Below are positions 8,442-17,144 of a stretch of 64,000 nucleotides of DNA, one piece after another. The DNA comes from JBNNGK01 sp050268245 (lineage in GTDB: Bacteria > Pseudomonadota > Gammaproteobacteria > Enterobacterales > Enterobacteriaceae): the NCBI RefSeq assembly GCF_050268245.1, contig NZ_JBNNGK010000018.1, forward strand, positions 14,011 to 78,010, in the 5' to 3' direction. The notes under the pieces are model-generated. The model made no database searches. It saw nothing but the letters and a program-made list of their open reading frames with translations, and was not told where the DNA came from. Both the position numbers and the translations under genes were made by a program. How positions within the stretch are numbered: position 1 is the first letter of the stretch; the number at the start of each line of letters is the position of its first letter.

Positions 8442-10593
8442 TATCTTCCTCCGTTACCGCGACAAAGCGGAGCAGCGCTTTTTTACCAGTTTTATGTGTC
8501 TGCGTTCGATTTAGCGTCACTGGTAGCATATCCTGAAGCGCCAGGAACTCGCGGTTACGCTCAACCTCATCTGGATGACTACCGGATGCGTCCCTCTCTA
8601 CCGCCTCCCGGAACCTTTCCCGCATCGATTTTCTGCTCATATCCAGTGACGGATCGGCCAATTCTAGCACCTGATTATGGATATAGGGCAGATAGCGGTG
8701 CGCCATCGAATGGCTGCGAGGGTCTGTACCGATGCCGTTCAGCGTCGGATTGGTGTTCTGCGGAAAGGTCTTTGCCAGGCTGGCCGGATTCAGACACTGG
8801 ATAAACGCCGCCTGATGCTCTCCAGTGGATTTCAGGCATTCATCATTCAGGGATGGCACCAGAAACAGCTTAACGTCCACAAAATGCCGGGTGTACATCT
8901 GACCATCGATCAGGGGTTTCCGGTACGGACTGACCGCACGCATTGAGCACTGCTGCGCCCGGAAAAATATTACCGTCTTACCGTGATGCCAGTACGGATC
9001 TTTTTTCTCCATAAAGCCCAGCGACTGATACGTCAGATCCCGTACTGCCACACCGAGTCCAACTGCTGTGGTCACCGACCAGTCGAACCCCAGCTTGTCT
9101 CCCAGCGTCCCCCATGTCTTGTAGAACGCATTATCAAGGTCCGCATCCGGAGGGATCTGTGTGATCGTGTCATTGTCGTTGACGTGACGGTAATGCGTGA
9201 TGCCGCTCAGTGATGTTATCGCTGTGCGGGTGAAGGTACGCGGCATTCCATAGGTGTACAGTACCGGTAAGCTGGCTTTCATCTCGGCGGCGTACAGCAG
9301 TGCCAGCGCGCCGCCCAGACTATGGCCGCAAATAAACAAAGTCTTTATTCCATCTTCTAACACTTGACTAACCGCATTCATTTCGCGGCCAAACTTCTGT
9401 TTCGCCAACTGATAGGCCTCCAGAAAACCACCGTGAACATTTCCCGCTCCGGCCAGTTCCGGCTGGCACCGCTTCGGCCCGAAGGAGAAATCGGTCAGAA
9501 TGTTCAGCAAACTGTCTGTGCCGCACCAGGCAACCAGCACGTGCGTACCGCATTCCACTGTAAACAGGCGGGTATCGCCTTCTCCGCCTGGCCCCTCACC
9601 GGTGTTCAGGTAGACCGGTGGCTGGTAGCGGTCGCGGAACGGGACATCCACCGCCAGCGTGTGAAAGTAAGCCGGGTACTCTGCAAACTGCGGAACACAG
9701 GATAGATCCAAGCACTTCTGACGGAAAAAATAATCGATGGTCGGGTTCTTCGCCTCAGCAGCATAAACAAGATCGGCCATAATGCCGAGATTCAGCCCGT
9801 TGGCGAGGTCATAGTCTTTCGTATCATGTAGATCCAACACCCACGCCCGGAACGGACAGATTTCAATAACATGCCGCTGATCCAGCGCCTCTCTCGCTAT
9901 CTCCGTCCCTTTCAGCGATCGCCCCGGTGGAAAATGAAACCGTGGTGGCTCCGGGTCGGTCCAGCCCCCTATCTCCGGTAGCCGGTCGCAAAGCTCGCCA
10001 ATAGTCACATAGTGATGGATATACCCAGCAGTCTCGGATTTTTCCTGCACGTCTGAGCGCCATTTGGGATCGCGGGTTTCTGGCCGGAACATGTTGTTGC
10101 TCACCGGCTGGCTGTTCGGGTTGCGTCGAAGTCCCAGCGGCCGTTTTTCCATCTCGTCGGCCAGCGGCTGGGCATCAGTTTTCACGTCAACCGCTATCCA
10201 GTACAGATCGTCGAACCGGACAAACCCTTGGCTATCGGTGACACCGGCAGGCGGATTGGGCGGAGGTGTGGGATTAAAATCATAGTCCTTGTATTTTTTC
10301 CACATTGTCACCTCTTCTGCAGAGGCCAGCGGATGGTATTCCAGCCGCACATTCAGCCCGGAGAGCGGATTATTGTCCTCATCCACAAACTGGAGTTCAA
10401 GCCAGTATTTATGCTGTTTTCCACGACACTGAACGACTTTACATGTGGGTATCAGGCTGGTTCTGCTGGTATTGTCGCCAATAATTTCCATGCTAATCCC
10501 TTGCACTTTAAATGGGAAATAGCATCCATCATAACCCAAATGACATTTTACCGTCGTGGGCGGGAGATAAAAAAGCAATATTTTGTCAGGCAT
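8425..10593 (-). CDS. Class 3 lipase-type toxin, probable T6SS phospholipase effector (Tle)
   Basis: 722 residues, no signal peptide. An N-terminal beta domain (about 65-135, V-D-E-D-N-N-P-L-S-G then G-V-T-D-S-Q-G-F-V) looks like the transthyretin-like delivery domains seen in type VI effectors. The central alpha/beta hydrolase carries the nucleophile elbow C-G-H-S-L-G-G-A-L (Ser425) and the lipase 3 landmark Y-G-M-P-R-T-F, with a likely acid in D-N-D-T (about 474). The expected role is phospholipid or lipid cleavage in a target cell. No VgrG, PAAR or Hcp gene is in the window, so this is an orphan effector locus. A later start at 10491 (M-E-I-I-G-D) is possible. Delivery by a T6SS is inferred. 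Confidence 0.72.
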   Translation of the reverse strand: MPDKILLFYLPPTTVKCHLGYDGCYFPFKVQGISMEIIGDNTSRTSLIPTCKVVQCRGKQHKYWLELQFVDEDNNPLSGLNVRLEYHPLASAEEVTMWKKYKDYDFNPTPPPNPPAGVTDSQGFVRFDDLYWIAVDVKTDAQPLADEMEKRPLGLRRNPNSQPVSNNMFRPETRDPKWRSDVQEKSETAGYIHHYVTIGELCDRLPEIGGWTDPEPPRFHFPPGRSLKGTEIAREALDQRHVIEICPFRAWVLDLHDTKDYDLANGLNLGIMADLVYAAEAKNPTIDYFFRQKCLDLSCVPQFAEYPAYFHTLAVDVPFRDRYQPPVYLNTGEGPGGEGDTRLFTVECGTHVLVAWCGTDSLLNILTDFSFGPKRCQPELAGAGNVHGGFLEAYQLAKQKFGREMNAVSQVLEDGIKTLFICGHSLGGALALLYAAEMKASLPVLYTYGMPRTFTRTAITSLSGITHYRHVNDNDTITQIPPDADLDNAFYKTWGTLGDKLGFDWSVTTAVGLGVAVRDLTYQSLGFMEKKDPYWHHGKTVIFFRAQQCSMRAVSPYRKPLIDGQMYTRHFVDVKLFLVPSLNDECLKSTGEHQAAFIQCLNPASLAKTFPQNTNPTLNGIGTDPRSHSMAHRYLPYIHNQVLELADPSLDMSRKSMRERFREAVERDASGSHPDEVERNREFLALQDMLPVTLNRTQTHKTGKKALLRFVAVTEEDIEFSN

Positions 10594-10619
10594 GGTAACT
10601 TAACCTGCTGAATTGTATT

Positions 10620-11140
10620 GTTTTAATCTGAGGGTAGCATTGAATTCTCGGGCAACGGCTCCCCGCACTGAGGCATACTAGGACGGATTGTTTCTGTTCA
10701 TCCTTCAACGTAGAGAATACCTGAGGGGAATGCATTTATTGATTCAGGGTAATACCTTGTACTTGTCAGAATTTCAGTTGAATGGCAAATCCTCAACGGC
10801 TTTTATCGGTCATACCTAAGAACCAAAGAAAACTCGTCAGCAAGCAAAAACCACACATCCCTGTCATCAAAAGTCTGCTCCTGTGACAACATTCCCACTC
10901 TCTGAATCATCAATGGGTAATCGCTATGTCAACCATTTTACAGGTGAGTGACTTTTACTCAGATCCAGTTCAAAAAAGCTCGATGTCCCATTTAGCAGCT
11001 TTGCTGCCACTAGCTCTGTAAGCTGAGAAACCCAGCGTTATGCCGCCCGCCCCTCCAGTAGGTTAATACTCGGCGATCCGCACTGCGGGTTATCACATTC
11101 ATTAACAGTGTTTCCTCGCTACCCCCGTTAATTCAACGAG
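10620..11140. other. Intergenic stretch without recognised gene
   Basis: About 520 bases between the lipase start and the sucrose-operon control region. No frame of convincing length, hairpin terminator or repeat was seen. It must contain the lipase promoter. Its far end merges with the CRP site of cscB. Confidence 0.5.
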
Positions 11141-11156
11141 CGTGATAACGATCACA
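11141..11156. promoter_or_regulatory. CRP binding site for cscBA
   Basis: The bases cgtgataacgatcaca match the TGTGA-N6-TCACA consensus in nine of ten positions. It lies just upstream of the first CscR operator, the normal arrangement for a glucose-repressed sugar operon. Confidence 0.72.
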
Positions 11157-11166
11157 AAGCACAAGT

Positions 11167-11178
11167 GTTAACGTTAAC
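11167..11178. promoter_or_regulatory. CscR operator O1
   Basis: A perfect 12-bp palindrome, gttaacgttaac, of the type bound by LacI-family repressors with central CG. An identical copy lies 64 bases downstream, so one repressor tetramer or two dimers could bridge the promoter. Confidence 0.75.
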
Positions 11179-11230
11179 TTTTGTGATTAACATCGCAACC
11201 ACGCTGGATGACAACTTCCCAAGCCACAAA

Positions 11231-11242
11231 GTTAACGTTAAC
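11231..11242. promoter_or_regulatory. CscR operator O2
   Basis: A second exact copy of gttaacgttaac, 35 bases before the chosen cscB start. The spacing to O1 is about six helical turns, compatible with a repression loop. Confidence 0.75.
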
Positions 11243-11276
11243 AATTGATGCACTCTTTCCTCACCAGGACTTCATC

Positions 11277-12527
11277 ATGAACCGCGAAACAAAAAAATAT
11301 TACGTCCTCCTAAGCGGCCTGTTGTTTTTCTTTTTCTTTACCTGGTCAGCCAGTTTTTCATTGATTTCTCTATGGCTAAATCAACAGATCGGGCTGAAAG
11401 GAGCAGAAACCGGACTGATCTTTTCCGCCATTTCGCTGGTGGCGTTATGCATGCAACCGCTTTACGGTTTCATTCAAGATAAGCTTGGCCTGCGCAAACA
11501 CCTGCTGCAGTTTCTTGGCGTGATGTTGTTATTAACCGGGCCATTCTTTATCTATGTCTACGCCCCCCTGCTGGCCTATAACCTGATAGGCGGTGCACTG
11601 GTCGGTGGGTTATTTATAGGTGCCACCTTCTTTGCCGGTATCGGTGCGTTGGAATCGTATACGGAACGCGTCAGCCGTATCGTGGATTTCGAATTTGGTC
11701 GTGCTCGCATGTGGGGCTCGCTTGGCTGGGCCAGCGCCACCTTTTTCGCCGGATTCATGTTCAACGTTAATCCCAATATCAACTTTTGGCTGGCATCAGC
11801 TTCAGCAATCATATTCATTCTGTTGCTCAGTCAGATTCGTGAATTGAAACCCAATGCGATGTCGTGCCTGGCCTATGGCAAACCGGAAAATCTCACCTTA
11901 AAAGACGCGGTCGATCTGCTGCAGTTACCCGGCTTTTGGGCTCTGGTGGTGTTTGTGATCGGTATCAGTGTTTACAACGTGTTCGACCAGCAATTTTCCG
12001 TGTATTTCGCCGCACAATTCTCAACGCCTCAGCAAGGTAATGAGATGTACGGCTTTCTCAATTCATTACAGGTGTTTCTCGAGGCAGGCGGCATGTTCCT
12101 GGCTCCGTTATTGATCAACCGTATCGGTGCCAAACGCGGCTTGTTGCTGGCAGGCAGCGTGATGGCGCTACGTATGTTCGGCTCCGGCCTAGTCAACGGT
12201 GCGTTGTTAATCTCCGCCATGAAACTGCTACACGCCGTCGAATTACCCATTTTGTTAATTGCGATCTTTAAATATATCGCTAGCCGTTTTGACAGCCGAC
12301 TCTCCTCGACGTTGTATCTGGTCGGTTTTCAATTTATCACTCAGGTCATGGCCAGTATCTTGTCGCCGTTAGCCGGTTACGGCTATGACCATATTGGCTT
12401 TGCCGATACTTATCTGCTGATGGGTTGTGCCGTTGCCTGTACCACCCTGCTTTCCTGTTTCCTGCTGCGCGGGGGTGATCCCGCGGGCAAACCACTCATT
12501 CATTCCGTAAGTGAGCCAACTCCATGA
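11277..12527 (+). CDS. cscB: Sucrose:H+ symporter, oligosaccharide/H+ family of MFS
   Basis: 416 residues with twelve membrane segments, the length of E. coli CscB (415). The LacY-family proton and sugar residues are in place: E in A-L-E-S-Y (LacY Glu126), R in F-G-R-A-R-M (Arg144), R in M-A-L-R-M (Arg302), and K-L-L-H-A-V-E (Lys319, His322, Glu325). The charge pair that separates lactose/raffinose carriers from sucrose carriers is absent: Y-N-V-F-D-Q-Q has Asn where LacY has Asp237, and there is no lysine at LacY 358. CscB shows the same loss, so sucrose is the best substrate. The chosen ATG lies after the operators; the upstream in-frame ATG at 11208 would put O2 inside the gene. Its stop overlaps cscA by four bases. 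Confidence 0.87.
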   Translation: MNRETKKYYVLLSGLLFFFFFTWSASFSLISLWLNQQIGLKGAETGLIFSAISLVALCMQPLYGFIQDKLGLRKHLLQFLGVMLLLTGPFFIYVYAPLLAYNLIGGALVGGLFIGATFFAGIGALESYTERVSRIVDFEFGRARMWGSLGWASATFFAGFMFNVNPNINFWLASASAIIFILLLSQIRELKPNAMSCLAYGKPENLTLKDAVDLLQLPGFWALVVFVIGISVYNVFDQQFSVYFAAQFSTPQQGNEMYGFLNSLQVFLEAGGMFLAPLLINRIGAKRGLLLAGSVMALRMFGSGLVNGALLISAMKLLHAVELPILLIAIFKYIASRFDSRLSSTLYLVGFQFITQVMASILSPLAGYGYDHIGFADTYLLMGCAVACTTLLSCFLLRGGDPAGKPLIHSVSEPTP

Positions 12528-13966
12528 AAAATACTTTAGCTCAAGCCAATCACGCGTTGGAAACGCTGCAAGCGCAGCGCAAAGACGACTATTACCCGCG
12601 CTTTCATCTGGCGGCCGCAGCAGGCTGGATCAACGATCCTAACGGCTTAATTTGTCTTGATGGCGTTTACCACGTGTTTTACCAGCACCATCCCTATGAC
12701 GAAAACTGGGGGCCAATGCACTGGGGGCACGCCATCAGCCACGATCTGGTAAATTGGCAACATTTACCGATTGCACTCGCCCCCGGCGACAGTGAGGATC
12801 GTGACGGTTGTTTTTCCGGTTGCGCGGTCAATGACCACGGCATACTGACGCTGCTGTATACCGGTCACGTCTGGCTCGGTGAACCGGGTGACGACAGCCA
12901 ACTGCGCGAAGTACAATGCCTGGCCACCAGCGAGGACGGCGTACATTTCACCAAACACGGGGCAGTTCTCACGCCACCCGATGGCATCCAGCATTTTCGC
13001 GATCCGAAGGTATGGCAGCAAGATGGCCTGTGGTGGATGGTGGTCGGCGCCAAACAGCACGATCTCGGTCAGGTACGTCTGTACCATTCGCACGACTTAC
13101 GCGATTGGTGCTTCGATCGGGTACTCGCCAGCGCTGCAAGCCCACATCAGGGGTATATGTGGGAATGCCCGGACTTCTTCGCTCTTGGCGAACGCCACCT
13201 GCTACTGTACTCACCGCAAGGCTTAACCGCTCAGGGATACCGCTACCGTAATCGCTTCCAAAGTGGCTATTTCCTTGGCAACTGGCAGCCAGGGGCTGAA
13301 TTCGAGCTTATCCAGCCGTTCGTTGAGTTAGATGCCGGACACGATTTCTACGCGCCGCAGACCTTTGTCGCCGCCGATGGCCGCCGTATGCTGTTCGGTT
13401 GGATGGATATGTGGGACTCCCCCATGCCCAGCAAAGCGCAGGGTTGGGCGGGGGCATTGACGGTACCGCGTGAGCTGTCGATAACCGCAGACGATAAGGT
13501 ATTGATGTGCCCTGCGCGCGAATTGACGGCGCTACGGCAGAAAACACACGCATTTAACGCAACACCATTGAACAATCAGCACTTCGTGCTTGAAGAGGCG
13601 TTGCAAGAACTCGTCGTCACCTTGCATCTTCACGACAGCGATGCCGAACGCTATGGCTTAAGCGTGGGGTCGGCGGCGCGGCTGTACGTGGACAATCAAG
13701 CGCACCGACTGGTATTAGAGCGTTTTAGCGATGAACCCGCGCTGTGCGGCTGTCGCAGTATTCCGTTACCCATTGGCGATTCACTGCAATTGCGCATTTT
13801 TGTTGACCGTTCCTCATTAGAGGTGTTCGTTAACCACGGCGAAGCTTGCCTGACTAGTCGCATTTATCCGGCAGACGGCGACCGGCGCATTAGCCTGTTT
13901 GCCGAAAGTGGCCATGCCTCGTTTAGCGAGATAACCGGTTGGGCATTGAACAGTATCTGGTCATGA
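12524..13966 (+). CDS. cscA: Sucrose hydrolase (invertase), glycoside hydrolase family 32
   Basis: 480 residues. It hydrolyses sucrose to glucose and fructose in the cytoplasm after import by CscB. The GH32 signatures are visible: W-I-N-D-P-N-G with nucleophile Asp38, F-R-D-P-K-V with the transition-state Asp160, and W-E-C-P-D-F with the acid/base Glu214. A C-terminal beta-sandwich (from about 340) ends with R-I-F-V-D-R-S-S-L-E-V-F, typical of the family. Translation is coupled to cscB (ATGA overlap). No fructokinase gene is in the cluster, so fructose must be phosphorylated by a kinase encoded elsewhere. Confidence 0.93.
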   Translation: MKNTLAQANHALETLQAQRKDDYYPRFHLAAAAGWINDPNGLICLDGVYHVFYQHHPYDENWGPMHWGHAISHDLVNWQHLPIALAPGDSEDRDGCFSGCAVNDHGILTLLYTGHVWLGEPGDDSQLREVQCLATSEDGVHFTKHGAVLTPPDGIQHFRDPKVWQQDGLWWMVVGAKQHDLGQVRLYHSHDLRDWCFDRVLASAASPHQGYMWECPDFFALGERHLLLYSPQGLTAQGYRYRNRFQSGYFLGNWQPGAEFELIQPFVELDAGHDFYAPQTFVAADGRRMLFGWMDMWDSPMPSKAQGWAGALTVPRELSITADDKVLMCPARELTALRQKTHAFNATPLNNQHFVLEEALQELVVTLHLHDSDAERYGLSVGSAARLYVDNQAHRLVLERFSDEPALCGCRSIPLPIGDSLQLRIFVDRSSLEVFVNHGEACLTSRIYPADGDRRISLFAESGHASFSEITGWALNSIWS

Positions 13967-13968
13967 TG

Positions 13969-14970
13969 TCATAGCGATTCACGCAACAGCAGCGGGCATG
14001 GCACCTTCACCGGATCGCGGTGCTCGCGCTGTTCGATCAGATGCAACGCCGCCTGTCGCCCTAACTCATAATGCGGTAACTGCACGGTGGTGAGCGGCGG
14101 TTGGAACAGTTGGTTAATGCCCACCATATTGTCATACCCTAATACCGCCACCTGTTGCGGAATATTCCAGCCCTGAGCCAATAGCATTTGATACACCAGA
14201 AATGCCACGCGATCATTACCGCAAATCACCACATCACACTCCGCTCGCCCCGGCGCGAAATGCCGCGTCAGCCATGCCATGCAGTCACGGTAATGCGCGT
14301 CGCCGCCGGTTAAATCCAGATGATATTGTTTTAATTGCGACAGACTCCCCCCCGCCTCTTGCCAGGCGCGCTCCAATCCGCGCCGTCGCAGGCCCGACGC
14401 CAGCGTATTCTCCGGCAAATGAATACACAACGGCGCGCGGTAGCCTTTAGCGATCAACGCACGCATCGCATCATATTGCCCCTGTTCGTCGTCAGGAATA
14501 TAGCTGGCAACCGGTTGATCGGCACTAACGCAGTTCGCCAACACCAGACGTTTATCCAACAGCTTGGCTGGTATCGTCACCTCTCGCAGCCCCATGGTGG
14601 TGAATATCACCCCATCAGGACGGTGTGCCAATAATAAATCAACGGTTTTATCTGCCGACTCATCAGCGAACAAATTGACCACAAAACTATGCCAACCGTG
14701 CTCACGGGCGGTTTTCTCAATCGACAGGATCATTTCTACCGAAAACGGCGTGGTCGCGGTGTCTAATGCCAGCACACCGATCGTCTGTATCCGGCCACCA
14801 TCCCCGCGAATGCGCCGTGCGGACAGATCGGGAACGTACTCCAGCCGATCGATGGCCTGCTTTACCCGGCGATAGGTGTCTTCGCGCAGTTTGCCTGGCT
14901 CGTTGATCGCGCGCGATACCGTCATTAACGATACGCCAGCAAGTTTTGCGACATCTTTCAGCGACGCCAT
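13969..14970 (-). CDS. cscR: LacI-family repressor of the sucrose operon
   Basis: 333 residues. The N-terminal helix-turn-helix (A-S-L-K-D-V-A-K-L-A-G-V-S-L-M-T-V-S-R-A-I-N) and the hinge helix with L-S-A-R-R-I-R are typical for LacI family members, followed by a periplasmic-binding-like sugar domain. It is convergent with cscBA and only two bases separate the stop codons. The two perfect gttaacgttaac palindromes before cscB are the obvious targets. The inducer, sucrose or fructose, is not decided by the sequence. Confidence 0.88.
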   Translation of the reverse strand: MASLKDVAKLAGVSLMTVSRAINEPGKLREDTYRRVKQAIDRLEYVPDLSARRIRGDGGRIQTIGVLALDTATTPFSVEMILSIEKTAREHGWHSFVVNLFADESADKTVDLLLAHRPDGVIFTTMGLREVTIPAKLLDKRLVLANCVSADQPVASYIPDDEQGQYDAMRALIAKGYRAPLCIHLPENTLASGLRRRGLERAWQEAGGSLSQLKQYHLDLTGGDAHYRDCMAWLTRHFAPGRAECDVVICGNDRVAFLVYQMLLAQGWNIPQQVAVLGYDNMVGINQLFQPPLTTVQLPHYELGRQAALHLIEQREHRDPVKVPCPLLLRESL

Positions 14971-15028
14971 GCACCCTTCTCAAATTCAGTGATAAAGAGG
15001 GGATAATCCCATAACTGAGCCACGGACT

Positions 15029-15607
15029 CTAGCCGCTTTCTTGTGGGGTGAGATCGGCCCAGAGCGCGAGTGCATCCTGCGTCAATGGCCGAACGCCGCC
15101 GCAGCGGGTCGCTACAGGCCACCAGCCCCCCTGCCGCGCCGTCAGCGTAACCGGCGGTGATTGTTGCAGTTGCCAATCACCGCACAACACATAGAACACC
15201 CCCGCATGGCCGACCGGCAGCGTAGTCGCGGTGGTGATTGGCTGTACATTTGCCCGCCAGCGCCCGCGCCGCGTCATAATATTAAAATCCTGGCTGCTGC
15301 CACCAAGCAGTTCCGCATGCAACGCAACATCACCGGAAAAAGAAAACGGTTCGCCACGGGTCGTCAAACGGTGATCGATGTGGCCTGCGGCGTAAAGATG
15401 AACACCGTCGCCCTCAAGCAAGGTAATTGAACGATCGATACCGCTGAAGGCAGAAAAAGGCCCCGCCTGCGCGATGGTGGCAATGCTGGCGCGCCAGTCA
15501 AACGCTTCACCCTGTAGCGGCTGGCAAACAATCTCCCGAGTTTCCCCGCCACCATTACGCCAAGGACTAACCGGTAACCGTTCAAAATCAAAATAAGTGA
15601 CTTGCAT
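15029..15607 (-). CDS. hutD: HutD family protein
   Basis: 192 residues, cupin-like beta fold, opening with P-V-S-P-W-R-N-G-G-G-E-T-R-E-I, the family signature. HutD proteins occur almost only with histidine-utilisation genes. In Pseudomonas the protein has been proposed to bind formylglutamate and set an upper limit on hut activity; no enzyme reaction is established. The ATG overlaps the hutF stop by one base (TGATG), so it is the second gene of a hutF-hutD operon. Confidence 0.9.
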   Translation of the reverse strand: MQVTYFDFERLPVSPWRNGGGETREIVCQPLQGEAFDWRASIATIAQAGPFSAFSGIDRSITLLEGDGVHLYAAGHIDHRLTTRGEPFSFSGDVALHAELLGGSSQDFNIMTRRGRWRANVQPITTATTLPVGHAGVFYVLCGDWQLQQSPPVTLTARQGGWWPVATRCGGVRPLTQDALALWADLTPQESG

Positions 15608-16977
15608 CACACCTCCCGCTGAAAGGTTTTTAATACCTGCAAGAACGCCGCGCTGCTTTGCTGTTGTAATGCGTGCTGCCCCTGCGCAATCACCTGTTGA
15701 CCCGCCACGAACACATCACGTATTTGCTCTTTGCCGCCGGCAAACAGCCAACGGTTAAGGATGGATGCATCCGGGGCGGCGGCAAGATACGGATCGTCAC
15801 CATCCAATACCAACCAGTCAGCGCGATAACCGCTACGCAATTGCCCTATCGCCACCCCGCAGGCCTGGGCACCTCCTTGTAACGCCTGCTGATACAAGAC
15901 GTCTCCTACCACCGGTTGTTCGGGCATCGTCAATCGGTTACGGCGACGATCGCGCAGCCGCTGACCATATTCGAACCAGCGTAACTCCTCCACCACATTG
16001 AGGGAAACATGGCTGTCTGAACCTATGCCCCAACGGCCGTGATGCTGCAAATAGCGATCGCCGGGGAAGATACCGTCGCCAAGATTGGCTTCGGTTGTCA
16101 GGCACAATCCCGCGACAGCCTGACTGCGCGCCAACAGCGTCAGTTCAACGCTGTCCAAATGGGTGGCATGCACCAGACACCAGCGCCGATCGACCGGCAA
16201 ATGTTCATACAGCCAAGCCACCGGGCGCTGACCGCTCCATGCCACACAGTCGTCCACTTCCTTTTGCTGTTCGGCGATATGAATATGTACCGGCAACGCG
16301 TGGTCCGAACTGGCCAAAACTTGCGTCATTTGCCGCAGTTCAACCGCCCGCAGCGAGTGAAAACACAGGCCGTGATTCTGCAACGGCACCCCGGCCAATT
16401 GACGTGCAATCACCTGCTGCTGAGCCAAGTAGCTGTCGGTCGTCTGAATGAAGCGCCGTTGCCCGTCCTGCGGCGGCTGCGCACCAAACCCGGCGTAGCT
16501 GTATAACACCGGTAACAGCGTCATACCAATGCCAGCCTGCTGTGCCGCCTGGCTCAGCCGACCAGTCATTTCACCACTCTCGCTATAAGGTTTACCGTCC
16601 GCCGCATGATGCAGGTAATGGAACTCCGCTACCTGGGTATAACCACCCTTAAGCATTTCGATATACAGTTGACGGGCAATAATTTCTACCTGTTCTGGTG
16701 TCAGACGCTGCACCAGCCGATACATCAAATCGCGCCACGTCCAGAAACTATCCTGAGGATTACCGGCGACTTCCGCCAGACCGGCCATGGCGCGTTGAAA
16801 GGCATGGGAGTGCAAATTCGGCATCCCTGGCACCACATCGCCATTTAGGCGTACACAATTTTCTGGGCTAGACTCTGGGGTGACATTAACAAGAAAACCG
16901 TGGCTATCGACATCCAGCCGAACCCGATGAGCCCAGCCCGTGGGCAACAGTGCGCGTGTGGCGAAATAAGCAGGCAT
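15607..16977 (-). CDS. hutF: Formimidoylglutamate deiminase
   Basis: 456 residues, amidohydrolase superfamily. It deiminates N-formimidoyl-glutamate to N-formylglutamate and ammonia, the fourth step of the five-step histidine pathway. The metal motif is P-N-L-H-S-H-A-F-Q-R; further ligands lie in C-L-V-H-A-T-H and G-I-G-S-D-S-H, and the frame ends in a composite beta domain. A start at 16977 (M-P-A-Y-F) gives the usual family N-terminus; an ATG ten codons earlier exists. It is divergent from hutC, with a HutC operator between them. Confidence 0.92.
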   Translation of the reverse strand: MPAYFATRALLPTGWAHRVRLDVDSHGFLVNVTPESSPENCVRLNGDVVPGMPNLHSHAFQRAMAGLAEVAGNPQDSFWTWRDLMYRLVQRLTPEQVEIIARQLYIEMLKGGYTQVAEFHYLHHAADGKPYSESGEMTGRLSQAAQQAGIGMTLLPVLYSYAGFGAQPPQDGQRRFIQTTDSYLAQQQVIARQLAGVPLQNHGLCFHSLRAVELRQMTQVLASSDHALPVHIHIAEQQKEVDDCVAWSGQRPVAWLYEHLPVDRRWCLVHATHLDSVELTLLARSQAVAGLCLTTEANLGDGIFPGDRYLQHHGRWGIGSDSHVSLNVVEELRWFEYGQRLRDRRRNRLTMPEQPVVGDVLYQQALQGGAQACGVAIGQLRSGYRADWLVLDGDDPYLAAAPDASILNRWLFAGGKEQIRDVFVAGQQVIAQGQHALQQQSSAAFLQVLKTFQREV

Positions 16978-17068
16978 AGCAATATTCCAAGGTTGGTGTA
17001 ACAGCATAAGGCGCGCAGCACGCGCGTTTTGTAGGCTAATTGTAGAATTCTGGTTAATTAGCGCTTAC

Positions 17069-17080
17069 TTGTATATACAT
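17069..17080. promoter_or_regulatory. HutC operator between hutF and hutC
   Basis: ttgtatatacat, matching the perfect ttgtatatacaa site before hutI in 11 of 12 bases and continuing into a second overlapping atatacata stretch. It lies between the divergent hutFD and hutC starts, so HutC can repress hutFD and itself. Confidence 0.75.
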
Positions 17081-17144
17081 ATACATACGCCGACAGCAAC
17101 AGTAAACTGGTGTTATTATTTTTTTATTTGACGAGGTTAACGTC

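Noticed and set aside
10064..10611. Plus-strand frames of 73-127 codons opposite the lipase start
   Set aside because: Shadow frames over a coding region with clear lipase domain; no motif.
11208..11276. Upstream start of the sucrose carrier
   Set aside because: Would add 23 residues and place an operator inside the gene; the ATG at 11277 gives the length and start of CscB.
12764..13251. Several 60-115-codon frames inside cscA on both strands
   Set aside because: Shadows of a strongly biased, GC-rich real gene with intact GH32 motifs.
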